Assembly: GCA_039975855.1 (NCBI GenBank)
Contig: JBDWGH010000006.1
Coordinates: 35,694 to 99,693 of the forward strand
Direction: 5' to 3'
DNA length: 64,000 bases
Origin: Litorimonas sp039975855
Lineage (GTDB): Bacteria > Pseudomonadota > Alphaproteobacteria > Caulobacterales > Maricaulaceae
A program made the translations under genes and the position numbers. The notes under the pieces are model-generated. The model was given only the letters and a program-made list of their open reading frames with translations, did no database searches and was not told where the DNA came from. The number at the start of each line of letters is the position of its first letter. The first letter of the stretch is position 1. Shown here piece by piece: positions 26,590 through 35,973 of this stretch.

Positions 26590-26857
26590 AATTCACAGTC
26601 TATGTCTAATAGAGTAGTTTTCGGAATTTTTCCTGTTCTCACTTTTGAAACGCGATAGCAATCCCTCATTGGGAACACGCTTAGATCGAGCTGAAATAAA
26701 CAAAGGTCTCAAGCCTGTATAAACCCCTAAATTATATCGAAGAGTTTAGCGGCAAATATACACATTCATCTCGAAAAACCGCTGTTATTCTGCCTTGAAA
26801 GCCTTAAAAAGCTAGACCTGATGAATGGCGCACCGCAGACTCTTTTGAGGATATGTT

Positions 26858-29800
26858 TTGAGTATGAACACTAAAAATAACAAATCCGAAAAGCAGGTCT
26901 GTTGGGTCGTCTTAGGCATGCACAGGAGCGGCACCTCAGCATTTGCGAACTTGCTCCGTAGCATGGGCGCTGTTCCGCCAAAAACCCTATTACCGCCAAC
27001 AGAAGAGAACCCCAAGGGATATTGGGAGTCAAAGACATTGATGCTAACGCATGACGTCATCCTGTCGAAAATGAACTCATCTTGGACCGATTGGCGCAGG
27101 CTTGATTTTAGTGAGACAGCGCCTGAGTTGATAGATTCCTACAAAGATCAGATCAAAGTTACACTCCACAATGAGTTTGACAGTCTTAGCAACGCACTCA
27201 TCAAAGACCCTCGTATTTGTCGCTTTTACCCGTTAATCAAGAATGTATTAGCCGATGAAAACGTCAATGTTGCACCATTAATTATTGTACGAAACCCTCT
27301 TGAAGTCGCCAGATCTCTTGCTGCGCGGGCAGATGTGGGCGTCAATGAAGGCCTTCTACTTTGGCTCCGTTACGTCTTGGACGTAGAACGATTTTCTCGA
27401 GATGAGTCACGCCTAATCATCTCGTTCGAAGACTTGATAGAGGCCCCGTCAGCCATCGAAAAAAGAGTTATGAGTTTTCAGAAAACCGTTGGCTCGAGCG
27501 GACTCAAACTCTCAAAAACAAAAAACATCATTGATCCGGGTTTAAGACACCATGCCGTGGATGACGCTAAAGCTCAGAGCAAACAATCGCTTCCCAAATG
27601 GATTTCAGAGACTCATAGTGCGCTGCAGACATTAGCCAAGACCAAGTTATCGAAGGGTGCTCAAAGCGAGGCTTACGCAACCCTTGACAGGGTCAATGCG
27701 GAGTTTTTGGCAATCGAACCCATGTTCTTCTCAGTCGTTGAAGATAAAACCAAAGCCCTCGAAGTCTTTCAAGAGCACCTCGGCAAACCTCCTTTCAAAG
27801 GTGATACCCTCAGGGAACTTCTACATGCCCGGGAAAAAGAAGTCGCACAAAAGACCGTCCGACTCTTATCCCTCACAGATTTAAATGATTCACTCGCGAG
27901 TGAAATTGAAACTTTATCGGCTGACTTGGGAGCGGTCAAAGAAGAGAGCCTTGAAGAAAAAGCCACGTTTGAAAGAAAATTACATCAGCTGAACCTGAAG
28001 AAGAGCAAGCTAGAAAAACAAATTAAGACGAAAACCAAAGCCTTAAAGGCTTCAAAAGAGCAGCTAAAGGCATTTGAAAGCCTTCTTGAGGAGAAGGAAG
28101 CATCGTTAGAGGAGGCTCAAGGCGAAGCACATGATATGCGGACGGCCATTTCAAAAAAAGATAAAGCTCTTGCCGCAGCTCGAACACGATCAAAATCCGC
28201 AGCAAAACAAAGTAAAGCTGTATTGACGAAAGTTCAGGAAACGTTTCACGATGAACTCAGCACCCTAAGATCCACACAACAAGCAGATTTGCGGCGCGCG
28301 AGAGCAGAAAATATTTTCCTTTCAAACCAATTGGAAAACACAGCGGAAAGTAAGGCTGCCCTCTCGAAAGAGGTGTCTGCGTTAGAAGCTCGTGCCAAAG
28401 AAGCTGAAGGACGCAAACTTTATCAAAAAACAAACTTGGCCAAAATTCTGGAAGTCTCCGAAGTGAAACTATCTTATCTTGATATATTAAAAGAAAAACT
28501 CTCAGAACGAAAAATCCGAGAGTTCAACCTTTTCGACGACGCTTATTATCTCACTCAAATTGCGGAGCTAAATCTGAGTGAGCCTGAAAATCCCCTCAAA
28601 CATTATTTGAGAAAAGGCTTTTTACTCGGACTAAATCCGCACCCATTATTTGACACAAATTGGTATCAGAAATCCAATCCTGATATCGCCGAGTCAGGAG
28701 TCAACCCGCTCATTCATTTCGTTAGACATGGAGATAAAGAAGGGCGTGACCCTCATCCCCTTTTCAACACATATTGGTTCAGGACAAATGCCGCAAACAG
28801 CCAGGACCAAAAAACGCCCGCGATCACGCAGTTTTTGAGTTTATCTGCCAACGATTTAACAACGCCTCACGCAGCATTTAGCGTTGAGCACTATTACGGC
28901 ACTTACCCGGATGTCAAAAAAGCGAATGTGAATGCATTGCTGCATTACATGAAACACGGACACAATGAGGCCCGTAACCCAAATGGGAATTTCCAAGAGG
29001 GTTGGTATAAAAATAAATACGCCAACCTGATCCCGGACGGAATGTCAGCGCTGGAATATCACTTACGACGCGGCGCAAAAAAGGGACATTTGACCCACCC
29101 TCTGGAAAACCGTGAGAGCCGCGAACGCAGTCAGAACAGATCCCGTAAAAACATACTTGTTGTTGCGCATTCTGCCAGTGACCGTATTTTCGGAGCAGAG
29201 CGCAGTCTTCTCGACGTCCTGGCCTGTATCGACAAAGAAAGCTTCAACGTCATACTTGCACTACCTGCGCAGAATAACTTTTATATCACTGCCGTCCAAA
29301 AATATGTCGATGAAATTGTATTTTACAGCCGCGAATGGTGGAATACGAGACAAGCATTCAAAGAAAAGAACCTCAAATTCTTCAAGCAAACAATCTTGGA
29401 AAAGAACGTCGATCTTATTTACGTCAATACAATCATGTTACCGGCGCCTCTTAGCGTCGCGAAAAGCATGGGGCTACCATCCGTTATGCACATCCGGGAG
29501 CTCATTGATCGCGATGAAGCGTTAAAAGACCACATCGGTCTCACGACAGAAGAGATCGTTGCAGACATATCCGATGCGGCCGACATCCTAATCGCAAACT
29601 CAGGTGAAACAGAAGCCTTATTCCGTCATTCAAAAAAGTGCCTTGTTGTTCCGAACGCTATTAATGTTGACGGATTTGGAGATATCACTCCGTTCTCGAC
29701 AGATGGAATGCTCCGGGTCGGTATGTTGAGCAGCAACATTAAGAAAAAAGGTGTCGATGAGCTTCATAAGCTAGCTATTGCAGCTGAGAAAGAAGATCTA

Positions 29801-32332
29801 CCGATCTTATTCCTCGCCTATGGTCCGGAAACGGATGACGTTCGCCGAATAAAGGCGCATATAAAAAGCGTTGGCGGACCAAGCAATCTGATTTTCCCTG
29901 GCTATGTTCAAGATCCAAAAGATGCCGTTAGAAAACTTGATGTGGTTGTGAACCTTTCACTTTTTGCCGAGTCATTTGGCCGAACAGCCGTCGAAGCCAT
30001 GTCAGCGGGCCGACCTATCATTGGATATAATCATGGCGCCCTGCGCGAGGTTATTGATCACAATGTATCCGGGTTCCACATTCAGTATAAGCGGCCGCAA
30101 GAGGCTATTCACTACTTAAAGAAGTTTATAGAGACGCCTGCTCTGATGTCAGAAATGGGCAAAAAAGGTTATGAGCGCGCACTCACTTACTATTCCTATA
30201 ATACACTCTCCCGGAACATTAACGCTGTATTCCATACCGCGCTCGTAGAAGATTCTGATAGTCCTCAAGATTTATTCCAAGCCTTTTTGGCGAGTCCTAT
30301 AAATATTGAGGACAGCAGTGCTTTGCCACGAGAACGCCCAAAGGTATCTGTCGTTATACCAAATTATAATTACGCGCATTACCTTGAGGAGCGCTTAGGT
30401 TCGATTTTAAACCAAACTTACCTGCCAACAGAGATCATTTTCTTAGATGATTGCTCACCGGATAACAGTTTGGAAGTTGCGAAGGAAATTCTTGAACGAC
30501 AGGCGAATGGCGACAATCCTGTTCCCTACAGAATAATACCAAACGAAAAGAATGCGGGTGTATATCGTCAATGGCTGAAAGCCGTTGAAGAAGCCAAAGA
30601 GGACTGGATTTGGATAGCGGAGGCGGATGACACGTCGCATCCAAAATTCCTTGAAACACTTGTCAGCAAGGTCGAACCGAGAACGAGCCTGGTTTATTGC
30701 CAGTCACGTAAGATAGATGAGGTTGGCGAAGAAATTTCTCCAAACAACTTTGCCCATACAAACGATATCAGTCCGACGAAATGGATGTCAGATTATCAAG
30801 AGAACGGGGTTTTTGAGGTTGTGAACTCTCTCGTTTACAGAAACTCAATTCCCAATACGAGCTCAGCAATTTTCCGAAAGTCTGCCGCAAAAGGCATGGG
30901 GCCGCAGTTAACGACCTTCAAATATAGTGGGGATTGGTTCTTCTATTCCTACCTGTTGGCCAGAGGTGATATCGGTTACTCTCGTCATCCTTATAATAAT
31001 TTCCGTCGCCATGACGGGGGTGTCACGCGTCAGCAATCAAAGACATCTCCTTATTTGATCGAACTCTCGCGTATACGGGAGTATATCTGTAAGACCTTCC
31101 CTATTCTGCCATCTCAAATTGACCGCTTGGATTGGTTCTTAAACCGGGACTATAAAATTGAGGGCGTCGAGAAGAACACGGAATTCAAAGGCGCGGTTCC
31201 ACATCTTGAGACTGCAAAACGCTATACAGAAGACCGAAAGCGGATCGCAATTATCACGACGAATAACGGGTCGTACAATGGCGGCAGTGAAATGCTTTGG
31301 CAAGAAACGGCCCTGGAGCTTCGTAAAGAAGGACATGATGTTCACGTCCTTATCAAACGCTGGATGCCGGAACCTCCACTGTTCGACGAATTACAATCTG
31401 CGGGCGTGAAGCTATTCTTCAAAGATGATAATGGCTTTGATAAACTCTTAGAGCACAAGCCTGACCTGACTATAATTTCAATCGGGGATCAGGATGAAGG
31501 ATTGGAGTTTTATCCATCACTCCTCAAACAAAAATTGCCATACGTTATTGTCAATCAACTGACAAAAGAAGCACGTTTCTGGCATATACGTGAGAAGAAA
31601 ACACTTCCCGTTACGCTTGGATATTTAAATGCCGAGAGGGTCTATTTTACGTGCTGGAACAACCATCGTGTCATGGAAGATCGCTTGGGAACAGTCATTC
31701 CAAATGCTGCAGTGCACTTTAACCCCTACCATATTGACCGGGAAAAAGTACCTGCTTACCCGCCTGTCAAAGATGGTTATAAAATTGCAATTCCATCAAA
31801 GCTCCTCTTCATCCATAAAGGTCAAGACTTGCTCATTGACGTCTTGAAGCAGGATAAATGGCGTGAACGAAACGTAACGTTCAATTTTTACGGGGCCGGA
31901 CCAGACCGGGATAACCTTCAGGCTTTGATTGATAAACACGACTTAAAAAACTGCGTGATCAAGGGACGCGTTGACGACATTGGTGATATTTGGAAAGAAA
32001 ACCACGCATCTTGTATGCCGTCACGCATGGAAGGGCTACCGATCATGATCGTCAGTGCCATGCTCTCCGCGCGTCCATGTATCGCGACCAATATTGGTGG
32101 TCATGCCGAAGTGATTTCTGATGGTACGTCAGGTTTTATTATCCCCAATCCGGATGTCGACGATTTGGACGAAACTCTTGAGACGGCTTACAGTAAACGC
32201 AGAAGCTGGCGGAAAATGGGTCAAGAGGCGAGAAAAGAAATCCTCGACTATTTGCCCGAAGATCCAATTGAAGATTTTGTGACAAAGCTCAATGAAGAAT
32301 TGTCCATATTGGATCAATCAACCGGCAACTAG
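26858..32332 (+). CDS. Multidomain sulfotransferase-coiled coil-YPD/HG repeat-GT4-GT2-GT4 protein
   Basis: An 1824-residue fusion, probably cytoplasmic or inner-membrane associated. In order: a sulfotransferase (PAPS loop GMHRSGTSAF at about 20-29, IIVRNPLEVARSLAAR near 150); a long Lys/Glu-rich coiled coil at about 320-520; four or five YPD/HG repeats at about 555-750; a GT4 domain at about 765-1115 with EX7E intact (ESFGRTAVEAM); a GT2 domain at about 1160-1430 (VVIPNYNYAHYL, FLDDCSPDNS, EADD); and a second GT4 at about 1460-1824, where the second Glu of EX7E is Ser (EGLPIMIVSAM). The TTG at 26858 has an ideally spaced GAGG; ATG 26864 is the alternative. It probably builds and sulfates the repeat unit. 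Confidence 0.88.
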   Translation: MSMNTKNNKSEKQVCWVVLGMHRSGTSAFANLLRSMGAVPPKTLLPPTEENPKGYWESKTLMLTHDVILSKMNSSWTDWRRLDFSETAPELIDSYKDQIKVTLHNEFDSLSNALIKDPRICRFYPLIKNVLADENVNVAPLIIVRNPLEVARSLAARADVGVNEGLLLWLRYVLDVERFSRDESRLIISFEDLIEAPSAIEKRVMSFQKTVGSSGLKLSKTKNIIDPGLRHHAVDDAKAQSKQSLPKWISETHSALQTLAKTKLSKGAQSEAYATLDRVNAEFLAIEPMFFSVVEDKTKALEVFQEHLGKPPFKGDTLRELLHAREKEVAQKTVRLLSLTDLNDSLASEIETLSADLGAVKEESLEEKATFERKLHQLNLKKSKLEKQIKTKTKALKASKEQLKAFESLLEEKEASLEEAQGEAHDMRTAISKKDKALAAARTRSKSAAKQSKAVLTKVQETFHDELSTLRSTQQADLRRARAENIFLSNQLENTAESKAALSKEVSALEARAKEAEGRKLYQKTNLAKILEVSEVKLSYLDILKEKLSERKIREFNLFDDAYYLTQIAELNLSEPENPLKHYLRKGFLLGLNPHPLFDTNWYQKSNPDIAESGVNPLIHFVRHGDKEGRDPHPLFNTYWFRTNAANSQDQKTPAITQFLSLSANDLTTPHAAFSVEHYYGTYPDVKKANVNALLHYMKHGHNEARNPNGNFQEGWYKNKYANLIPDGMSALEYHLRRGAKKGHLTHPLENRESRERSQNRSRKNILVVAHSASDRIFGAERSLLDVLACIDKESFNVILALPAQNNFYITAVQKYVDEIVFYSREWWNTRQAFKEKNLKFFKQTILEKNVDLIYVNTIMLPAPLSVAKSMGLPSVMHIRELIDRDEALKDHIGLTTEEIVADISDAADILIANSGETEALFRHSKKCLVVPNAINVDGFGDITPFSTDGMLRVGMLSSNIKKKGVDELHKLAIAAEKEDLPILFLAYGPETDDVRRIKAHIKSVGGPSNLIFPGYVQDPKDAVRKLDVVVNLSLFAESFGRTAVEAMSAGRPIIGYNHGALREVIDHNVSGFHIQYKRPQEAIHYLKKFIETPALMSEMGKKGYERALTYYSYNTLSRNINAVFHTALVEDSDSPQDLFQAFLASPINIEDSSALPRERPKVSVVIPNYNYAHYLEERLGSILNQTYLPTEIIFLDDCSPDNSLEVAKEILERQANGDNPVPYRIIPNEKNAGVYRQWLKAVEEAKEDWIWIAEADDTSHPKFLETLVSKVEPRTSLVYCQSRKIDEVGEEISPNNFAHTNDISPTKWMSDYQENGVFEVVNSLVYRNSIPNTSSAIFRKSAAKGMGPQLTTFKYSGDWFFYSYLLARGDIGYSRHPYNNFRRHDGGVTRQQSKTSPYLIELSRIREYICKTFPILPSQIDRLDWFLNRDYKIEGVEKNTEFKGAVPHLETAKRYTEDRKRIAIITTNNGSYNGGSEMLWQETALELRKEGHDVHVLIKRWMPEPPLFDELQSAGVKLFFKDDNGFDKLLEHKPDLTIISIGDQDEGLEFYPSLLKQKLPYVIVNQLTKEARFWHIREKKTLPVTLGYLNAERVYFTCWNNHRVMEDRLGTVIPNAAVHFNPYHIDREKVPAYPPVKDGYKIAIPSKLLFIHKGQDLLIDVLKQDKWRERNVTFNFYGAGPDRDNLQALIDKHDLKNCVIKGRVDDIGDIWKENHASCMPSRMEGLPIMIVSAMLSARPCIATNIGGHAEVISDGTSGFIIPNPDVDDLDETLETAYSKRRSWRKMGQEARKEILDYLPEDPIEDFVTKLNEELSILDQSTGN

Positions 32333-32355
32333 ATTGGTGTTTTGAATCAAAAGAA

Positions 32356-32377
32356 AACCCTCGCTAACGTGAGGGTT
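32356..32377 (-). terminator. Intrinsic terminator for the lipoprotein gene
   Basis: AACCCTC and GAGGGTT form a stable stem round a loop of eight bases. Read on the minus strand it is followed by TTTTCTTTTG, so it fits termination of the minus-strand lipoprotein gene about 130 bp upstream. On the plus strand no T run follows, but the stem may still protect the 3' end of the large fusion gene's transcript. Confidence 0.65.
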
Positions 32378-32505
32378 CACGCCACCAAGGGCTCTTCAGA
32401 TTATATCCAATAGTATGAAATTAAGACAATTCTTCGTTGAGCCAACTAAACTTTGGCTCTAACCCAAAAGTCACATCAACGCATTTAGAAAAGTTGGCTT
32501 TCAGC

Positions 32506-33210
32506 CTAGCTGCAAGTCTTAACTTCAAATCCGTATACATTTGGCAGTTCACGATTTGTAGCACGGACAGTGACCGACTCCGGCTCTGAGGGCAACTCAA
32601 ATGAAGCAACTCCCTTGTCTTCTCCGGTAACTGGCATAAAACTATTCACAAATGCAGCGCCGTTGAAAGACAGAAAAATTGAATCTTTATTACTTGCGTC
32701 TGCTTTGTAAGTTACGAAAAGACACGCGGGTGCAGTCGGTGTCTGTGTCTGAAAGATTGTGTAAAAACTCACCAGGCTTCCTTCCTCAGTAAGTGTTGAC
32801 CCCGCGATGTGGGGCAACTCTGAAATTGGCAGAAAAACGCCATTGTCCACTTGCACTGATCGCGTGATGCCAGCGTTTGCGACTGACCCACCAACAGTGA
32901 CTTTAGTTACACCTTCTTCATTATAAACACACGTCGCTGACGCTACGCCATTTTCGGTTGTGAAATCAAAATTATACTCATTGTCTGTTTCGCTCGTGAC
33001 AACCGCATTTGTGCTAGCAGCCATATTTCTTGCTTTGATTTCCGCTGCATATTTACACGCCTCCAAAGGCGGTATTCTAGGTTTCTGAACGACCTCGACA
33101 ACTGGAGTTTCAGCTGTTTCTACAGCATCTTTGGGTGTGGAATTGTCAGTCTTTTCGCAGCCCGTGAGGACAATGCAGCAGGCCCCTGCCAAGAGAATTT
33201 TTTTGAACAT
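32506..33210 (-). CDS. Putative lipoprotein of unknown function
   Basis: A 234-residue protein with a lipoprotein signal peptide: basic MFKK, a hydrophobic core and the lipobox VLTGC, giving acylation at Cys18. The mature part starts with a Pro/Val/Thr-rich spacer and then a beta-rich domain with several Cys residues. No family was recognised. A good ribosome site (GGAG) precedes the ATG. It is a monocistronic gene between the large fusion gene and the divergent HAD-UbiA gene, so a role in surface glycan assembly is possible only by location. Confidence 0.7.
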   Translation of the reverse strand: MFKKILLAGACCIVLTGCEKTDNSTPKDAVETAETPVVEVVQKPRIPPLEACKYAAEIKARNMAASTNAVVTSETDNEYNFDFTTENGVASATCVYNEEGVTKVTVGGSVANAGITRSVQVDNGVFLPISELPHIAGSTLTEEGSLVSFYTIFQTQTPTAPACLFVTYKADASNKDSIFLSFNGAAFVNSFMPVTGEDKGVASFELPSEPESVTVRATNRELPNVYGFEVKTCS

Positions 33211-33489
33211 TTGAGTATAGTCTCCAATTTCGTTCTTGCGCCAGTTGCAGCCAATTCAAGCTGCGTCGATAGAGAGTCAGCCCATAACACACAGGTTTTA
33301 AATATCACCTATAATCTACCCACCAAAAGCACGCCATTTGCAGGGTCTGTACAAAATTTAATCACAGGATGCCTTCAGCCAACCACTCTGAGGAATAATT
33401 CAAATGTTCATTGAAAGATTTGACCGCTGCACTTTATATCAATAAACGACCTCAGCGCTTCCACTACATTTTTTCGGAACTAGGGTATT

Positions 33490-34923
33490 ATGTCTAAGCT
33501 TAACCCGTTGGTTATTGATGTCGATGGAACACTCATCCACAATGATCTCACCCACGAACTCTTGTTATTGGGGTTTTGCTCCAGCCCATTAAAAGGTCTC
33601 ACTTACGTAAAAGAAGGTCTGCGCTCCAAAAATGGCCTTAAGGAAATGCTCGTTTCCTCCATTGGTGATAAAATTGATGTCACCAATCTTCCCTATAATG
33701 AAACCATTATCGATTTCGCCAAGGCTGAGGCTCAACGAGGACGAGAAATCGTCTTATGTTCCGGATCGCACGAATTCCTCATTGATAAAATTGCTGACCA
33801 TTTTGACTGGGTCGACGCTGCATATGCGACGAATGCAGACGTCAATCTCACGTCAAAAAATAAAGCCGCTTTCCTGACAGAAAAATACCCTGATGGCTTT
33901 GATTATATCGGGAACTCAACACAAGACTACGAAGTCTGGAAAGTCGCCGATAAAGCTTATTCCGTTGAAGCGCCCGCCGGAAGCCAATCCATCCGCACAG
34001 CAAGCGGAGGCAGTGTTGAACCATTAGTCGAGAAAAAAACCTCAATAAAGCCATTGCTCAAAGCTATGCGCCTCCACCAATGGGCGAAGAATGTTCTGCT
34101 TTTCTTGGTTCCAGTTCTCGTAATTGATACGTTGGGCGTTACCGACATCCTGCCCCTTATTCTTGGATTCATCGGCATGGGGCTCCTCGCCAGTGGCACA
34201 TATTTGTTTAATGACGCCCTCGACATCCAGAACGATAGATCGAGTGCGTCCAAACGAAAGCGCCCCTTTGCAAGTGGCAAATTAGGTCTGACAACGGGTA
34301 TAGGGCTTTTCATTGCCTGCCTATTAGGCGCTTTAATCATCAGCCTCATCCTGCCCACACTCTATTTTGTCGTACTGATGATCTATTTTGTTACAACCAT
34401 GACCTACTCTGTCGTCTTGAAACGCCTAGTCGTTATTGATGTCATGACCTTGGCCTTCCTTTTCCTCGTCAGGGTGTTAGCCGGCGCTGCGATCATTGGT
34501 GTATCTGTATCGCCCTGGTTGGTTAGCTTTATCCTTACATTCTTTTTAAGCCTCTCGCTGACAAAACGGTACACTGAACTTGTGAAGCTGAATGAAAAAG
34601 GCCGCAATTCAATGGGCGGTAGAGGATATGATGTGCGAGATATTCCGCTCGTCCTAGGCTTTGGCATGATGGCGACAGCCACGAGTATTCTATCATTCAT
34701 CTTATATGGATTGGTCGCCGAACAACCAGTTCTCGCGTCAGATATTTCAATTTTTATTGTCGGGTTTCTTCTCGTTTATTGGATGCTGCGTCTCTGGTAT
34801 CTCGCACATCGCGGCATTTTGGATGACGACCCAGTCTTGTTTGCCGTCAAAGACAAATTGAGCATAGCTATTGGGGGATTGATTTTCTTGGTCGTTCTCG
34901 CGGAAGAATTCAAATTTTTCTGA
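33490..34923 (+). CDS. HAD phosphatase-UbiA prenyltransferase fusion (polyprenyl phosphoribosyltransferase-like)
   Basis: A 477-residue fusion. Residues 1-190 form a HAD domain: VIDVDGTL (Asp10, Asp12), LCSGS as motif II, a Lys in NKAAFL, and DYIGNSTQDYEVWKVAD as motif IV. Residues about 195-477 form a UbiA membrane domain with around eight helices. Its first Asp-rich motif is LFNDALDIQNDRSS (Asn241, Asp242, Asp245, Asp249), followed by KRKRPFASG as in mycobacterial Rv3806c. Rv3806c transfers phosphoribose from PRPP to decaprenyl phosphate, and a separate phosphatase then acts. Here the HAD half could do that dephosphorylation. The product would be the substrate of the DprE1/DprE2-like pair at 9.1-11.2 kb. 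Confidence 0.82.
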   Translation: MSKLNPLVIDVDGTLIHNDLTHELLLLGFCSSPLKGLTYVKEGLRSKNGLKEMLVSSIGDKIDVTNLPYNETIIDFAKAEAQRGREIVLCSGSHEFLIDKIADHFDWVDAAYATNADVNLTSKNKAAFLTEKYPDGFDYIGNSTQDYEVWKVADKAYSVEAPAGSQSIRTASGGSVEPLVEKKTSIKPLLKAMRLHQWAKNVLLFLVPVLVIDTLGVTDILPLILGFIGMGLLASGTYLFNDALDIQNDRSSASKRKRPFASGKLGLTTGIGLFIACLLGALIISLILPTLYFVVLMIYFVTTMTYSVVLKRLVVIDVMTLAFLFLVRVLAGAAIIGVSVSPWLVSFILTFFLSLSLTKRYTELVKLNEKGRNSMGGRGYDVRDIPLVLGFGMMATATSILSFILYGLVAEQPVLASDISIFIVGFLLVYWMLRLWYLAHRGILDDDPVLFAVKDKLSIAIGGLIFLVVLAEEFKFF

Positions 34924-34951
34924 CCCTCTTAAGAGAACTTTTGTTGATAGG

Positions 34952-35881
34952 TTACCTAAATTCAAGACGCTCCTGAGACGCATAAAACAACGAGTGAACA
35001 TTCCCATCCTGCTCAGATTGCGTCAGTGATAAGTTCATGATTTTACCTATCGTCTGTTTGCGTTCCCCAAGCGCCACTTCAAAATCGGCTTCGATTTTTG
35101 TACGGGCCCCACTCACGTCCAAATGGCGCATGAGTGATTGATAGATGTCGACCCGACCCATCAGGAAATAGCTTTCATACAGGATTTTCGTTGCTATTTT
35201 CTGGTGAATATCTTGATAACTTAACTGGTCTAACATTCTACCAACCGGCTTCACGATAAAATCCAACTCTTCGCGAATATCTGGCGAAACAAGATATTGT
35301 TTTTTTATCTTTAGGAGTTCCGCGTCAATCTGAGCAACTTTGTCTGGATTGGATTCCAAATTGTTGATGATAACAATATCTATATCAGATCCCTTGATAG
35401 GAACGTTGAGCGTATCGTGCTGACGCACCGTGTCATGGGCTAGATAATACGCAATATCTCCCGAAAGGAACACGACGCAATTATCATTTAGCTCTCTCTG
35501 CAAATCCTCCGGGAGTCTTAACAAGGCTTCTCTTGCGAGAGAGAGCTTTCGTAAGGATATCCGACGAAATCGATTTGCTAAGCGTGTGCCAGCTTCAACA
35601 GATTGAACGCCCTGCTCTGGCAGATAGATCAAACTGAACGTCAGAAAATCACGCAAAATCGAAGGACTAAGGCGCAGCATATTTTCGCGGGTAACATCGT
35701 AGCGAAGATAATAGCGAGCGCAGTTTTGTATCAGGATATTTTTAGACCCGTAACAGAGCTTCCACAAACCAATCGGGTGAACATCAGGAAAACTTTCAGA
35801 TAACGCGGCCCCTGATTGTGGACCATGCTTCCGCAAGACGCCTTCAATTTCAGTTAGAAGTTTTAAACTATCGTCCGTCAC
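34952..35881 (-). CDS. Orphan nucleotidyltransferase-like protein with N-terminal winged-helix-like region
   Basis: A 309-residue soluble protein that I do not recognise as a named family. Residues 1-70 look like a winged-helix region (LLTEIEGVLRKHGPQSGAAL, then SFPDVHPIGLWKLCYG). Around residues 135-170, FLSGDIAYYLAH followed by GSDIDIVIINN resembles the G-[SG] ... DxD motif of nucleotidyltransferase-fold proteins. The start is GTG with a well placed GGAG. It lies 92 bp downstream of glmM in the same direction, so read-through is possible. An uncharacterised regulator, antitoxin-like or nucleotide-transferring enzyme are all open. Confidence 0.6.
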   Translation of the reverse strand: MTDDSLKLLTEIEGVLRKHGPQSGAALSESFPDVHPIGLWKLCYGSKNILIQNCARYYLRYDVTRENMLRLSPSILRDFLTFSLIYLPEQGVQSVEAGTRLANRFRRISLRKLSLAREALLRLPEDLQRELNDNCVVFLSGDIAYYLAHDTVRQHDTLNVPIKGSDIDIVIINNLESNPDKVAQIDAELLKIKKQYLVSPDIREELDFIVKPVGRMLDQLSYQDIHQKIATKILYESYFLMGRVDIYQSLMRHLDVSGARTKIEADFEVALGERKQTIGKIMNLSLTQSEQDGNVHSLFYASQERLEFR

Positions 35882-35973
35882 GTTTTCTCCAGCGTATTGG
35901 TCACCCTTGAATGATGCGTAAGACCACCATTAGACATCCGTTTAAACGAAAACCCTTTAGCAATTCGCAAACT

